From the NCBI GenBank assembly GCA_031216445.1, contig CM062218.1, positions 13,575,501 to 13,639,500 of the forward strand: a DNA stretch of 64,000 nt, given 5' to 3'. Shown here in pieces: positions 13,554-26,145 of the stretch. The DNA is from Lateolabrax maculatus (Eukaryota; Chordata; Actinopteri; Acropomatiformes; Lateolabracidae). Under the pieces are notes generated by a model that was not told the origin of the DNA, searched no databases, and worked only from the letters and a program-made list of their open reading frames with translations. The translations under genes were made by a program, and so were the position numbers. Position 1 is the stretch's first letter. Each line of letters begins with the position of its first letter.

Positions 13554-16500
13554 TTAGCAGGACACTTCGGTGGACTTGGGCACGGCTTGGTCCACGTTGC
13601 TGTTGGCTGTGCCGTCCATGGAGTCTGTGTGGGAGCGACCTCGCTGGTTCTCGGACGTGTGGCTGCGGCTGCGGCTGCCCTCGTTGGTGTGAGAGCGGGA
13701 GCGGTTTCCCTCGCTGGTGTGGGAGCGGGAGCGGTTGCCTTCGAAGGAGGTGACGCTGGAGCCGGAGGCTGTGCGGGAGCGGACCAGGCGGGTCATGCTG
13801 GCAGAGGGCACTGAGGGGAGAGGAGGAGGAAGATGATTTGATAAATGCACTGTTTTGACTGAAGATTATTCTAGTGCACTAGGACCAGCGGTGGAAAGAA
13901 ACTAAATATATTTACTTAACTACACACACCTGAGAACTATAGTCACTTGTTACTTTGCAAAGATTTTTTTTAAACTATAATGAGCATACAAAGTACAATT
14001 AATTGTTATACATAATAGCTTGAATCAGTTCCATCTCGACAACTACAATATTAAAATGCTGTTTATATGTTTATGTGCCAGTAATGAATATCCAATGGTA
14101 TGATACATAACATCATAACTGTGGCACAGGTAATTTTAATTTACTGTTAATACCTACATGCTTTTTCTTAGGTACAGTATTGACTTTTACTTGTTTTACT
14201 TAAGGACAGAATCTTAATACTTATTCAACCACTGTTCTCTGCAGAATGTGAGGCCAAAGAATTTCATCTCACCACAAGGTGGCAGAAAACTCATCTTTTG
14301 CAGGGTGTTGTATAGACACCTTGGAAAGTTGTAGTTGTCTGTTATAAGTGGCAAATTTAAATTCAAAATTCCAGAGAAGTGCATGTCACGAAAGGTCTTG
14401 AATACTTACTGTATCCCATGCCCTGAACGAAGTACTTGAAAGCCTCTGTCAGTTTGCCAGGCTGCGGAGAAGGAAGGAACAGGGAGGTAGATAATCAGTC
14501 CTCTTGTCATTAATTATCATACATTATATTAACATTGACAGACTCAATCTCTCATCCAACAGCTTACTGCTTAGGGTCTGAGATATGACAGCTGCTATGA
14601 GCAGGTGCTGCGCAGTGGGGAGGATTACAACCTGACAACTGTGGTTCATGTCTGCTACTTGCTAATGCTCTTAAGTGGAACCTTCTTATGCCATCCACCT
14701 GTCCACCTGACCCTCTGCGTCTATTATTCAGCCCCGTCCAGCCCGCTCTACAACATGAACAGTGTCGAGCGTTTTTTTTTTTTTCTATTTCTGTCACACA
14801 AACACAAAGACATACACACCTGGTCAACCTGGGGCATGCCTCCGCAGTCAGCCATCTGGAGAGAGGAAGGAAAACACAAAAGATCCCATCAGCATATTGG
14901 CGCTTGTCCGTTCGCACAGCGGTGGACACACGCCATCACCCCCCATTACACTCGACATCTCCCGCTGAACATGCCGAACACCTTTTCCCTGCTACCTCCA
15001 ATTGGTGATCCTCTAGACCCTGAACAGTTGACCCCAATAAATGGCACCCATTTTAGCTCTAACAGCCGTTTGGTTTCGGTTGAGGATCATAAAAGGTTGC
15101 CATGGGCCAACACAAGTAGGTCAGCTACAGCAGATTGGGTCCTCAGAGGCTACGTGCGTATGCATTCAGCTCTTCTACCCCTGGTTAATATGTCACCAGG
15201 TAAATGCTGAGCCACTGGAATCTTATCATCCGATGCGTTTCCATCAAGGCTATTATAATCTGAAGGAGGATATGGCACAGGAGACAGAGGGAGAGAAACA
15301 GGCATTTACCTTGAGCAGGGTAGTCTTGGTTGGGTCCAGCTTGGTGTTGCACTCAACCTGTGGGTACAAATAAAACCATTCTGTAAAGTTTCTTATATGA
15401 TCAGTGATCCTATATTGCAGGTTAAATATATAGATTGCTATGGCTAAAATAATGCATTTTAAATGTAAAATTTTGTTTGAAAACAAGGTTTTTATAAACA
15501 CCTATAATTGCTGGCCAAGGCTAATGCTGACAAATTTAGTATTACTGTTTGGGGGATAAAAGCAGTAACAGCAGCACAAGTCTTGTACCTTTAACAGATC
15601 AAAACTACCCTGCATCACTTGATTTCTGTTCCCAACTTTGTTCTCGCCTAAGTCAGTGTTACACTGTTGTCCCTAAGCGTTTAATCTTGCATATCTCTTG
15701 GGCTTAAAAGGGTGACTGAAGCGGACGGAAAACACGTCCAGCACAAGCTATCTGGGTTAGCGGTGGTGGGAAGCCTAAGCATAGGCTCTCAGAGCCTTGT
15801 CTTTAATGGCTGAGACTGTGCCTCAACTCACCACAGCCTCCACAGCTGGAGAGCTGTCGCCAACCACCAGCAGAGAAGGGCACCTGGATAATGCAAATGC
15901 ATTCAATTACATATCAGCATTGGTGAAATATTAAAAATGATACTAAATGAAATATGCAACAGGTGGTTTGATTGTTGCTTGATGAGAACTTACTTGAGGG
16001 TTCTGACGTTGCTTCCAGGGACTGGCCTCTCAATTTCCAGATCCCTCCGACTGTATAGAGAGAGATATGTTATTAAAAAAATCTAATCAAAAGTTCAAAC
16101 CTGTTGCATCTTGGTTGTACTTGATTTACTTTGTTTCTAGCCCTGGAATGGAAAATCTTTACCTTTCGTAGGACTTGACGAAAAGATGTAGGTTAAATTG
16201 GTTCATGTCGTTGAGGATGTGGTGGCGGTATGTTCCAATCAGGTCATGGTTGTGGTGGATCTCCTCCTGTGGTGACCAAACACAAAATCTATTTAACTCA
16301 CCCCGACCTTAATACGTAGAAAAGCTAGTCCACTTTTTTGCTTTAACTTCTCATTATGATGTAAATGTTGATTGCACAGTGTAATGGCTATAGAATAAGG
16401 ACACCATCTGCGTTTGATTAATGCCCAATAACTCTTGCTTGCATTGTCTGCCACCGGGCACAAGGCTTTCTTCCTTATCAGTAAGTAACACAACCTGGTT

Positions 16501-19500
16501 ACTTATTAATACTACTGGATGTTTCACTCTGCCTTTATCACAGAACTGAGATCGGTTTCTCCAGTTCAAATTGGGATTCTTACAATTGTTTCTTGCAAAT
16601 GAGCAATGGCGAAAGTTACTATATTCTGTTATGATCAAAGTGTTGATGAGCAGACAGATGGTTGAGTAAAAAGCGATCCGGTTCTCTTTGCAACAGTGGC
16701 ACAAACATTAAGTCCACTCTGAAACAACACATATACCTGTACCAGTGGAAGGAGATTTCGGTAAAAAATCATAAGAAACTCAAAGAGAATTTGAATCTGT
16801 ACCTTTCCAAAGAGGTGGGTGATGATCATGTCAGGCATGGCATGAGTCCAGCCACTGATCTGAAAAAAGACATGAAAACTACATTTAGCTTTAATGCAGC
16901 GTTTCTCTTCTTGTTTGTTTCTGTGTGTCAGGCAGTAAATGAAAAGGTACTATAGGGGTGTATGTTTGATGTGGTTTTAATGTGTGTGTACCTTGTGTGC
17001 AGCCCAGTCCATCCATCCCTCAGCGCACGGGTTGATGTTGATGAGCAACAGCCCCTCTACCATGTCCGGGTAGTCCAGCTAAAACACACAAAAACATGCA
17101 ATTTATGATTTATTACTGTAACACACAATGCTGCATTTAGCTAAATCTATATGTGCAAAACTCGGTTTCACGCAGCTAATATTTTGAGGTCTTTTTAAAT
17201 TATTTTTGGCTCATCAAGGCATGTTTTTGGATTAATATTAGTTATTTCTATCATTTTATTATTTTATTATGTATTTTTTCTATATTTTATAATTGCATTT
17301 GGGGTTTAATTCAGATTTTGTGTTACCTGTCTGTAACTCATTACACTAATTGTTATTGTTGCTTATCTTGGCCAGGATGTATTTTCAATGTCAAAGCTCT
17401 CCTGGTTAAATGTATTTTAAATAAAAAAGATATTGTACAATGATGCCCACTTTATTTAGTTAAAGAGAGGGCTGCAGCAAGGAGTTAAAAGTTGTATCTC
17501 TGTCAGCCTTGTGTCAACAGACTTCCCCCTGGGCACAGTGTTAGTGTTGAGCTGATCTGGAACATTCCTCAAGCTTTTTACGCTCAGCAGGCTCAAGAAA
17601 TAAGCAGCGTTATATTGCCAAAATCAGCAAAAGAGAAGGCACACATTAGCTGGCTCTGCTAATCCAAAAATGATTAAAACTCATAATTATTAAGCCTGAT
17701 TGAGAGGGGAAACTCACAGCGAATCTGGTCAGAATGTAGGCCCCGGCTCCAGTGCCCATTCCAATAACAGTCTTCAGCCTGCGGTCAAACATATGCGGAT
17801 ACTGTTAGAACAACAGGTTAGAAGAAATCTTAAACTTGAGTGCCAACAGCGGGTGTGAAAACTGCAACTCAAGTTACCCAAAGTGCTTCAACACCAGTGG
17901 GAGGGTCTCAGAGACTTGGTCCATAGACGGGTACTCATATCTGGAAAACAAAAGACATATTGTTACAAACAACAGTTATCCAATCACTGGCCTATATTGC
18001 TCCTTATTGTTGATATCAGCCTGTAATAGCCGCCTGTGTTTTTATGTGTCTGTTTTCCTATCACGTTCAGTTCAGGTAGCGTTAACATGAGGCAAAGTCC
18101 CACCCTCAAAGCAGATATTAGGCCGAACGAGGTAAACACCTGTCGCTGCAACACACTTGTGAAATTAGGTCGTCTTAAGTACATCCGCAGTGATCTACCT
18201 GTCGGGTCAAAGGTCACAGACTGCTTGACATACATTAAGTGGCTGTGTGTGTGTGCGTGTGTTTGTTTGTGTGTGTGTGTGTGTGTGTTTGTATTTCTGG
18301 CTCACCCGGTGGAAAAGGTGTTAGCTCCCTCGTGCTGCCCGGGGGCATCAACATGACATACGGCAAAGTGCTGCATGATCTCTGACATGTCCTCATGGTT
18401 GAAGAGTGTGTTCCAGCAGGTTTTGTCTGCAAAAGGAGGTCGAGGTGGATAAGTGATCCTTGGCTGATAAGCAGAAATAACCTCAAGTAAACCTGAGAGT
18501 AAGTGTAAGACTTGCAGGGACTGCTTTTGTATAACATACAGTTGTCCTGCCTCATCATTTTGCAAGATCTGACAGCATCGTAAAAATCTTTAATTTAGCT
18601 TGGAAGAGTTTAGATACTTTAATGTAATAGACTTGTATAGTATAGTATAGTACAATGTATAGTTAGCTTGGTGAACCTAATCTGATCCCACGTGGTATGG
18701 TAATTCAAAATACCCCAGGCTTTGGTCACAACAACAGATGTTTCATCTAGAGAGAGCCGAATAAGGAGCCAGGCTTACGGTTCAGTCCAATGTCATGGAA
18801 GGTGAGGATCACTGGTCTGTCCGCCTTGGGAACCCCCTTCATCGTACAGTGGATTCTTCCATGAGGAGTCTCCACATCATGCTCCTACCGATGCAAAAAA
18901 TGACCGAACTTAGCATGGCATTTGTGGATAAAAAAAACTAATTGACAAGATGCAAAGCACACATATTCAGCCTTAAGCTCAAAAAGATGAGAGAGATGTT
19001 ACACTTCAACAGTGAGTCCAGCTACAGAGTGATATGTGAAACCTGAATAAATGTATCAACTACCATCGCAATTAACCACACAGGATCTTTATTTTTACAT
19101 TTCAGTTTGCAATGTTCACAAAATGTTTCTTGCCTCATCTAGTTGTAGAAACTTTCCTAACATTATCAAAATTTAAAGCTATTTTCAAAACTACTCTCCA
19201 ACCAAACTAAAAACTTTTTTAAATACCGTCCACTTATGAAAGTTATTTTTAATAAGCCACAAAACTGAATGATAAAACTATTCTCTACTTGGTGCCGACA
19301 CCTGTTCAACAACTCCTACAGCAGGCAGCGTTAGCCAACCAATCAAACTACTCCACATTTATATAAAGCCTTTAGTTTACTCACGCTGACTTCAATCTCA
19401 GCGACAATCATTTCCACATCAGAATCCTCCAGAACCATGTTTGCAGGAGAGGAGTTCAACGCTGCTCGCTACTGAAATAGTGTAGTCAGAGTGGTTCCCT

Positions 19501-21267
19501 GAGCTATAGATCCAAATGCTGGTAAGCCTCTGAAGTTGTTTATTCCTGCTCTGAGAGCTGTGTTTTATACCCCCGCTGCTTACCAGTTGGCCTAAGCTCC
19601 CGGCCTCCCATGGTGCCTTGCAGGCTGGTCAAAACAAGTTAACTCTAGATGACGGGATCCCTAAATTGGATCAGCCAATGTCAGAGGGGCATTGGCTAAT
19701 GAGTTGACATGAGTAAGTATGGGTATGTGATCAATGGGAAAACATGTTGAATGAATGAGGGAGGGGAAGACAGCAGTCATTATTCAGCAATATTTCAGGG
19801 AACTTCTCCAAAATAATTGCTGAGCTGTTTACCCTTTGACTAAAATCACAAAATTGAACACAGAAGTAAACTGTCTATGTACTGTCGTGCACGTATTTCA
19901 ATGTACAAGTTTTAATTGTAAATGCTGGTAATTCTCAAAAAAAAAAAAAATATATATATTTTTTTAATAAACTTGTTTGCAATTACAGATATTGCCCCAA
20001 ATTACATGAATAATGTTAACTCTATTTCAAGGTGGAAGCTGTTTTTTGTCCTGATAAGTGTGTATCCAGAGAATTTTATTCCAACATGAGATACACAATT
20101 TTGAGTTCAACTTCATGTCTAATGTCTAATTATTGTTCTTCTGAAAATATACCCCATAACAATGTTATTATAGAAGTAAAAAATGCTTGCACAGCCATAA
20201 ATGTCTAAATGTCACCAAAATAAATGTTGATATCAAAATATTTGTGTTGACGATTGACGAATCTGCCCTTTAGTGACCTGACCTGAAGTTCTAGCACACT
20301 GTACGAGATGACCTATTGGGTAGTTTTCAAACCAGTTTTGACTGCATGGGATCTGCTCAGGAGGAAAATCCAAGAAGGCGTGTAACCTATTTACTTGACG
20401 TGATGTACACGTAAACATCTAATGAGTCACCTTGCTCCACCCACCCTCCGCCTCTACAGGACACACTCAAGCACGTAAACTACACAGGCGGGATAATCCT
20501 GCAATGCAATGTGTGTGCATGCACGTATGTGCATCTATGAAACTCAAATGGGGGACAGGCGACGTACTCGTGTGCCCGTGTTTGTATTTTTGCATTTACT
20601 ATCAATGTCAGGAGTAATACCCCAATATCTTCACCCTTGTCTAATTCTATGTCGCTAATTGTTGGAAGCTTAGCCGCCACAGAGATATCAAACTCTTGCT
20701 TTGGACACTTCAGGCCATCCTACCTGTCACTGTGACACTGAAATAAGTCAGAAGAGCTTTACGGGCAAAATTGCTCTTTGATGAGACTGGAAAAGCTTGG
20801 AGAAAGCTCTCCGCCCACCAACTGTCTGACCAAAAGACCCACAACCTTACACACTGTGCGAGGGTCTGAGCGCTGTCCAAGGTGCTGAGAGGCCCCCAGA
20901 CCAAATGTGTGTGTGCGTGTGTGTGCCAATGTGCCGGAGAGGAGGGTGAAAGGGTTGATGCACTGTAGCTGTGTTATCTTACAAAACCAGTCCAAAGTGT
21001 GTTTCATCACTTTCAGTGGCTGACTGAATTAGTGGAGGCCCAATTAGATTTTAGTCCTAATAAAATCACAGCGGATGAAAGCTCATCACCAAGATAGATG
21101 AGCCACTGCAACAAGTACAATTATTAGTATTTCTTTTTATCAACCACTAGATGGTACCAGACAAGCTAAAATAATAAATTATAAAATAAAACTGTCAGTG
21201 TTTATAACCAGTAAATAGCATCATCCGTCAACACAAGCTTCAAATAGTAAAGCTGGGTTTACAAATG

Positions 21268-21310
<43 letters not shown>

Positions 21311-22055
21311 TTCTTGTGTCTGCAAACATACCTTGATAACCAGCTGCTGTACAGCCTCTCTCAGGCCCTGCAAGGACACAACAGATTAATGAAAATATAA
21401 AACTAATGCAATTACAGTGTAACATGCTATAATCTAATATCCTGAGGCCATCACCCTGTCACTTAAATGTATTTTCACATCCATATGCCCCCTGTCATAT
21501 GAGTATCATTTCAGCTGAACAACATTGTAGTTGTGGACAAATAATCAATGATTGACGTTGAGTATTCTTTGTAGAACTAAATGTTCAAGTGATGGGTAGA
21601 ATGAGTAGGACAAAGGTCAGCAAACTACTAATTTATATTACTAAGTCCTCTTTTTTTCTTTCCAAGTTTGAAAGAGCTATGACTCATAAATACATATATA
21701 TTATATATATTTTAAATAACCAAATAATGAATCCTCAAAATATGTTTTATATTACTTTGATTTACTCAGATTCTTTGAGAGAACAATGTCAAAAATTCTA
21801 GGTGGTATTCATTTAAAATGTGCACAAATTCTTATATGCAGCAATCTGAATAAACCACACATGTACAAATGAACCACACAAGCAACATGTCAGGTATAAA
21901 TCATACAAAGCTGAGAGATACAGTACTCGAGCAAGTCAAAACACGTTTCAGAAAACTATTATTACACTATTTGACTTGGCTCTGCTCAGAATACATACCG
22001 GCAGTTCTCTGTCAACCAGCAGGGGTTTGGACTCAACAACCTGGATGTCATCCAT
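13554..22055 (-). CDS. ndrg1: NDRG1, alpha/beta-hydrolase-fold stress protein (long isoform)
   Basis: Minus-strand exons in order: 21999-22055, 21332-21367, 18779-18884, 18306-18426, 17878-17940, 17718-17778, 16992-17078, 16803-16859, 16163-16266, 15994-16050, 15832-15883, 15310-15357, 14410-14461, 13554-13810. All phases join, giving 385 residues (human 394). Recognisable blocks include EHDVETPHGRIHC, HFAVCHVDAPGQHEG, GMGTGAGAYILTRFA, NPCAEGWMDWAA, LLVVGDSSPAVEAV, LDPTKTTLLK and FKYFVQGMGYMPSASMTRL. The fold is a hydrolase, but the nucleophile elbow reads GTGAG, so the catalytic serine is absent, as is usual for NDRGs. The C-terminus carries three near-perfect ten-residue RSRSHTSEG-type repeats plus one degraded copy, the hallmark of NDRG1 over NDRG2-4, and ends in STEVSC. 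NDRG1 is cytosolic and hypoxia/stress-induced. Whether this is teleost ndrg1a or ndrg1b is not decided. Confidence 0.93.
13886..14234. mobile_element. MITE-like element in an ndrg1 intron
   Basis: The segment starts cagcggtggaaag and ends caaccactg, an imperfect terminal inverted repeat (CAGYGGTKGAA at both ends). The interior is AT-rich with 'tttactt'/'acttaa' words typical of a widespread fish repeat that reads 'cagtggtggaaagtaactaagtacatttact'. No target duplication was found. It is non-coding and sits between the last two ndrg1 coding exons. Confidence 0.55.
18244..18290. repeat. (GT)n microsatellite in ndrg1 intron
   Basis: Interrupted TG/GT repeat close to the splice donor of the exon at 18306-18426; the run ends about 15 bases from the exon boundary. 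Confidence 0.85.
19385..19438 (-). CDS. ndrg1: Alternative first coding exon of ndrg1 (short isoform)
   Basis: Reads MVLEDSDVEMIVAEIEVS and stops in phase 0 at a good donor (GTCAGC|GTGAGT), so it can join directly to the common exon at 18779-18884 (EHDVETPHG). This skips the exons at 21332 and 21999 and gives a 372-residue protein (18 + 354). It has its own TATA box about 125 bases upstream of the ATG and no acceptor before it, so it looks like a true first exon. The human NDRG1 N-terminus corresponds instead to the two upstream exons, so this is an isoform with a different, acidic N-terminus. Confidence 0.8.
19563..19569 (-). promoter_or_regulatory. ndrg1: TATA box of internal ndrg1 promoter
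   Basis: On the minus strand the sequence GGGGGTATAAAACACAGC contains a consensus TATA box with GC-rich flanks. It lies about 125 bases before the ATG at 19438. A start site about 30 bases downstream (near 19535) would give a roughly 100-base 5' UTR without an intron. This supports an internal promoter for the short isoform. Confidence 0.7.
21270..21308. repeat. (ATT)n microsatellite in ndrg1 intron
   Basis: Thirteen or so uninterrupted ATT units, ending about 23 bases from the 3' end of the small coding exon at 21332-21367 (just downstream of its donor in transcript terms). Confidence 0.9.
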
Positions 22056-25000
22056 TTCAAAGAGCTGAGGAGCCTGGAGATCAGAGAGTTTAGAATAGTT
22101 AGTGCATGACTGGTTTAACCTGTGTTTTTTAGAGGCTGCCAAAGGAAAAACGTGTTTTGATTTCCCAAATCCCACAAAACATTTTCTTTCCAATAAACCA
22201 AAAAGTTATAATCTTACTCGCTGGATCTAAAACCGCTTTTAAAAAGGTGTGGCAAATGTGGAGGCTGACTTACAGACTGTAAAAATGACACATTGTTTGA
22301 ACGTTTGGGGTCGGCGTGTTGCACAAAGCTAATAAAAAAGTGAAAGACATGCAGAGACTGGCGCTGCGATCTGTTCTGACATGCAGACCACATAATGGGC
22401 CACACCTGTGAATCCCCCCACCCCAGGGACACACAAGACCGGCTGATGAGGAGTCACAGAGGCGAGCCCTGCCTGATAATAGCTTCAATATTACGAAGCA
22501 TATTTCAAAAAAAGAACAATAACGGCCTTTGTCCAGACAAACAGAAAGAGACTGAGAATGGCAGGGAGAAAAAAGAAAGAAAGGAAAAGGGGGGGTGTGA
22601 AAGAAGCGAGGCATCAGCTTGTGCTTGTGGATCATGATGCTGTGTTGGAGGAGAGCGGGCAGGCTGCGGCTCTGCATGCAAATCAAATTAGCCAGCTAAG
22701 AGGGCTCTTTGTCCGCTGGCACCGGTGGCTCCTGAGAGCCAGGGCCCTGCTCTCCTCTCTCCCCCTGCAACCGACCCATGCACTAATACATACACAGAAA
22801 GAGAAACAAAACATCCCAGCCTCTTTTCACCCCTCCGCTGGCTTTCCAGCTCTGTGCATTCTGTCACTTTTCTGTTAGTCTTGGTTTCTGCCTGGTTGCG
22901 GTCGCTATGTTTGCTCTTTCCGGAGCATTTTTTGTGCTCTCCGTCCGTCCGTTTGTCTTTGTGTACAGACACAGCAGAAAACCAATCAACCCTCAGGACT
23001 GCAGCGTGGCCGTCAGAGCGGGGAGGTCATTTGCAGGAAGTGATTCATTACATTTCAGATGTGGAGATGGCGGTTGTCCGTAAAAAAAAAAAAACGCCCT
23101 GGACAGACTCCCACACACACACACGTACACACATACTCCTCTGACTGGGAGAACAGAGACCGGAGCCAGCCGGATCTCACAATAGCACAGAGGAAGAGGA
23201 GTATCAAACAACAGGTTCATTTTTCTGCAGAGGCCTTCAAAAACATGGCCGCCACCACACTGCAGGAGCTTTGTTGGAAAGAACAAGAAATCAGCCCCCG
23301 TTGAGATTCCACAGCCATGTGAGAGAAGGCATGTTCATGATGCTGAGAAATGAAACAACTGGGGCCATTTCAGATTAGAAAATGGGAGAAGTCAGTTCAT
23401 GCATCAACATTGGGGAATCCTCTAAGCCTATTTTCCAGCCTATTTGCAAACACGGCTATTTAAAAAAAAAAAAAAAAGACCAGACAGCTTATTAACGGAC
23501 AGAGAGCACGCTTCCTCGAAACTTGGCCACCATCACCACCTGTTAGCAGGCTGGCAGGAGAGAGAGAACCCTGGCTCGGATGCAGGCTGAGACAACTAGG
23601 TCACCTGCTGTTTACACCAGCAGTTTGCCTCAAACTGTTTGCCTTGCAGAGCTAATGTTTCACCTGTCCAAGAGGAGCGGCGGGAGGCAGCAGGGAGATG
23701 TGTTAGTTTAACCCCACAGGATCCCAATCCCAAGCAATGAGATATGAGTGCTGCTGTCTTGACATTTCTTATGTAACAATTTGTCATATTCATTTCATAG
23801 ATGTGGCGTTATGTATGTTGGATGACTGGTAAGGAAAACATCACTACGTTTATTTTACTTTTACAAGTATACATATAATGACGAATTAAAAAAATTATAA
23901 AAATAAGAGTTTTATGCTGTTTCTCAGATTTTTTGTAAACTGTCAAATCTATATATATATATATAATATATAGAAGTAATTTTTTTGCAGTGCATCTTTT
24001 TCTCACATGGATTTTGTCCCTCTGCTGCAACAGGTTTTTTTTTTTTTTTTAAAAACTGGCATCGCTCCAAACTGGCATAGTGATTGGGCAACAGTTGCAC
24101 ACTGTCTTTAACCAAGTCAAACCAGTTCCAACATGCATATTCCCTATTGAAAGTTGCTTGGGTTTTTTTTAGAAAATGTCAGGCTGTGGGGAAGAAAACA
24201 AACTATTCACTGAAACAGCTCTGGCCTGGCAGAAGTGAGATTGTGTTACGCAATCATGTACAGGAAACAGGGAGGATATAGGCTCGGGATGATCCAAAAT
24301 GTGAAGCCCAAAATCAGCTGAATAACGCAGAACACAAACTCTGTGCTTTTTGGTGAACTACTGGCCCATACGGTTTCACTATTTCTGAAACAAGATTTGG
24401 AAATAAGTATCAGTTGACAACATATACTGTATCGAAACCTTTACATGACCATAATATTCTGCTCTTATCATCCAACTGATAATCCATTACTCTAGCCAAT
24501 AAGCTTTGTCAATAACCATAATTCTCATGATTAGGTTTTATGTGTTGTTTCCTGAAAAGCAGACTTCTTCGAAAATCCAATGTTTTCACTTGACAGCGAG
24601 ATAATGTCGTTTGAGCTTTAGAGGGGAAAACAACAACAACACTGATGCAGCCCTACGTAACACATTAGTGCTTGTTTTCCACAGTAAATCCAGAGATACG
24701 ACACACTACTTTAAGCCAGAACATCCGAGTTACAAAACAGCATGAGCTCAAAACCTTTCTCTGTTCACTGAGAGAGAGAAACATATGCACTGATTAGATT
24801 TGGACAGCGAGTTTTAGGGAGCCAGAATCAAGGCCAGGTCGTCCATCCTCCATATAGTTTTAAATCCACAAGCAGCATCCATCTGCAGAAACAATGATTG
24901 CTTCCCTAATCTTCGGGAACTCGCTTAATCTGTCAAATCCCTGGTTCTGAAACATCAGAACAGCAGCAGCAGCAGCAGCAGGCCTGCTGGACTAAGCTGA

Positions 25001-25882
25001 CACAGACCTACATTTTCAGATTGTAAAGCATATCAAAAGGTGGGTGTCTCCATTGCTACAGTAAGTTGGTGAGTGGGGGTCGGGGTGGTTTGAGAGGATC
25101 ACTGCAGAAAAACTAAACAAAGCCTGAAAAACAGGTCAGGATGCAGTGTTTTTATTATTTATTTATTTTTATGTCAACCAATGGAGGATGGGCTTAATAT
25201 TCTGCCATTTAATCCTTTAGTTAATAGACAACATTTTTCATATTTTGATTTAGCCAGGTGCAAGCACTATCCCCTCCCTGCCTCACCCCACCCCCCATGC
25301 ATGTTTTTGTTTGTTTTCTTAATATCAAGGCTGGAAAGCAAAGAGGATTTGTTATACAATTATTGCTCTCATAATATTTGGAACATTTTTCATAAAAGCT
25401 TCCTGCTTTTGTGTGCGTGTGTGTGTGTGTGTGTGTGCGCTTTATAAGTCACGTGTCAAAAGCATGTTGATCTACGATCAAGTTCCTCAACCCGTTTACG
25501 TGCTACACAAATAAGTGCTCTGCCTTACTTTAAAAAAAATCATGTCATATCTTTTTAGAAATATACAAAAACAAACGTTGCTTAATATGCAAAAAAACAA
25601 ACAAACAAACAAAAAAAAAACACATTCATCTAAACACATTCTCAATATATATTCTGAAATATATGTGAGATGTTTTGCTCTGTGCTTCGGCCTGTTCTAT
25701 TATTTGTGATCGAATAAAATTGGCACGTCTCCGAGATATGAACTTTTTAGCTTCTTTAAAAACTGTCTTTCAGCGGAGCTGCTCAGGAGGAATCACAACG
25801 TGCTCAAAACAAACAGCCTGGGTCTTCCTCACGAGACAATGAAAGTAATGGAATGAGCGCATTGTTTGAAGCAGAAACCTAC

Positions 25883-25953
25883 CTGCGGATTTAACTTCTG
25901 ATTGTCCTGAGATGAACACTCCCAAAAAAAAAAAGGTCCAGAAAAACTTTTTT

Positions 25954-25999
<46 letters not shown>

Positions 26000-26050
26000 C
26001 AAACAGCGCAAATTGTCGCAGTGACAGCAGCGTCGCTTTGTTTATAACGT
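25883..26050 (-). other. ndrg1: Candidate 5' untranslated first exon of ndrg1 long isoform
   Basis: Downstream of a minus-strand TATA box, the sequence runs to a strong splice donor (AAATCCGCAG|GTAGGT at 25883). It could splice to the acceptor just before the ATG exon (TCTCCAG|GCTCCTCAG region near 22065-22080). The exon would contain a (GA)n tract and homopolymer runs, which is odd but possible in a 5' UTR. The start boundary is inferred from TATA spacing. Expression data would be needed to confirm it. Confidence 0.5.
25957..25997. repeat. (CT)n / (GA)n microsatellite
   Basis: About 20 CT units next to T and A homopolymers (25929-25958). It falls within the proposed ndrg1 5' UTR exon. Confidence 0.9.
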
Positions 26051-26145
26051 GCGGCGCCAGGCGGATGTATGAGGGAATTTTATAAAGGCTCGGGGGCGTG
26101 CAGCCCGGCCCCCTTCCCCCGCCGCTCTCTGGATTGGGCCACAGC
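26050..26145 (-). promoter_or_regulatory. ndrg1: Upstream ndrg1 promoter with CCAAT, GC and TATA boxes
   Basis: Reading the minus strand in order: a CCAAT box (26133-26137), a G-rich GC-box stretch (GGCGGGGGAAGGGGG, 26107-26122), then CCTTTATAAAATT (TATA core 26078-26084), at canonical spacing, followed about 40-200 bases later by a splice donor. Two RCGTG cores occur on the plus strand, at 26047-26051 and 26096-26100. Placement upstream of the human-like N-terminal exons makes ndrg1 the natural target. Confidence 0.6.

Noticed and set aside
13395..13814. A 139-codon alanine/glycine/valine-rich plus-strand frame
   Set aside because: It is antisense to the repetitive NDRG1 C-terminal exon; its repeats mirror the RSRSHTSEG repeats.
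14605..15210. A 201-codon plus-strand frame in the ndrg1 region
   Set aside because: It lies in an ndrg1 intron, shows no recognisable motif, and has low-complexity T-rich and threonine/histidine-rich translation typical of chance.
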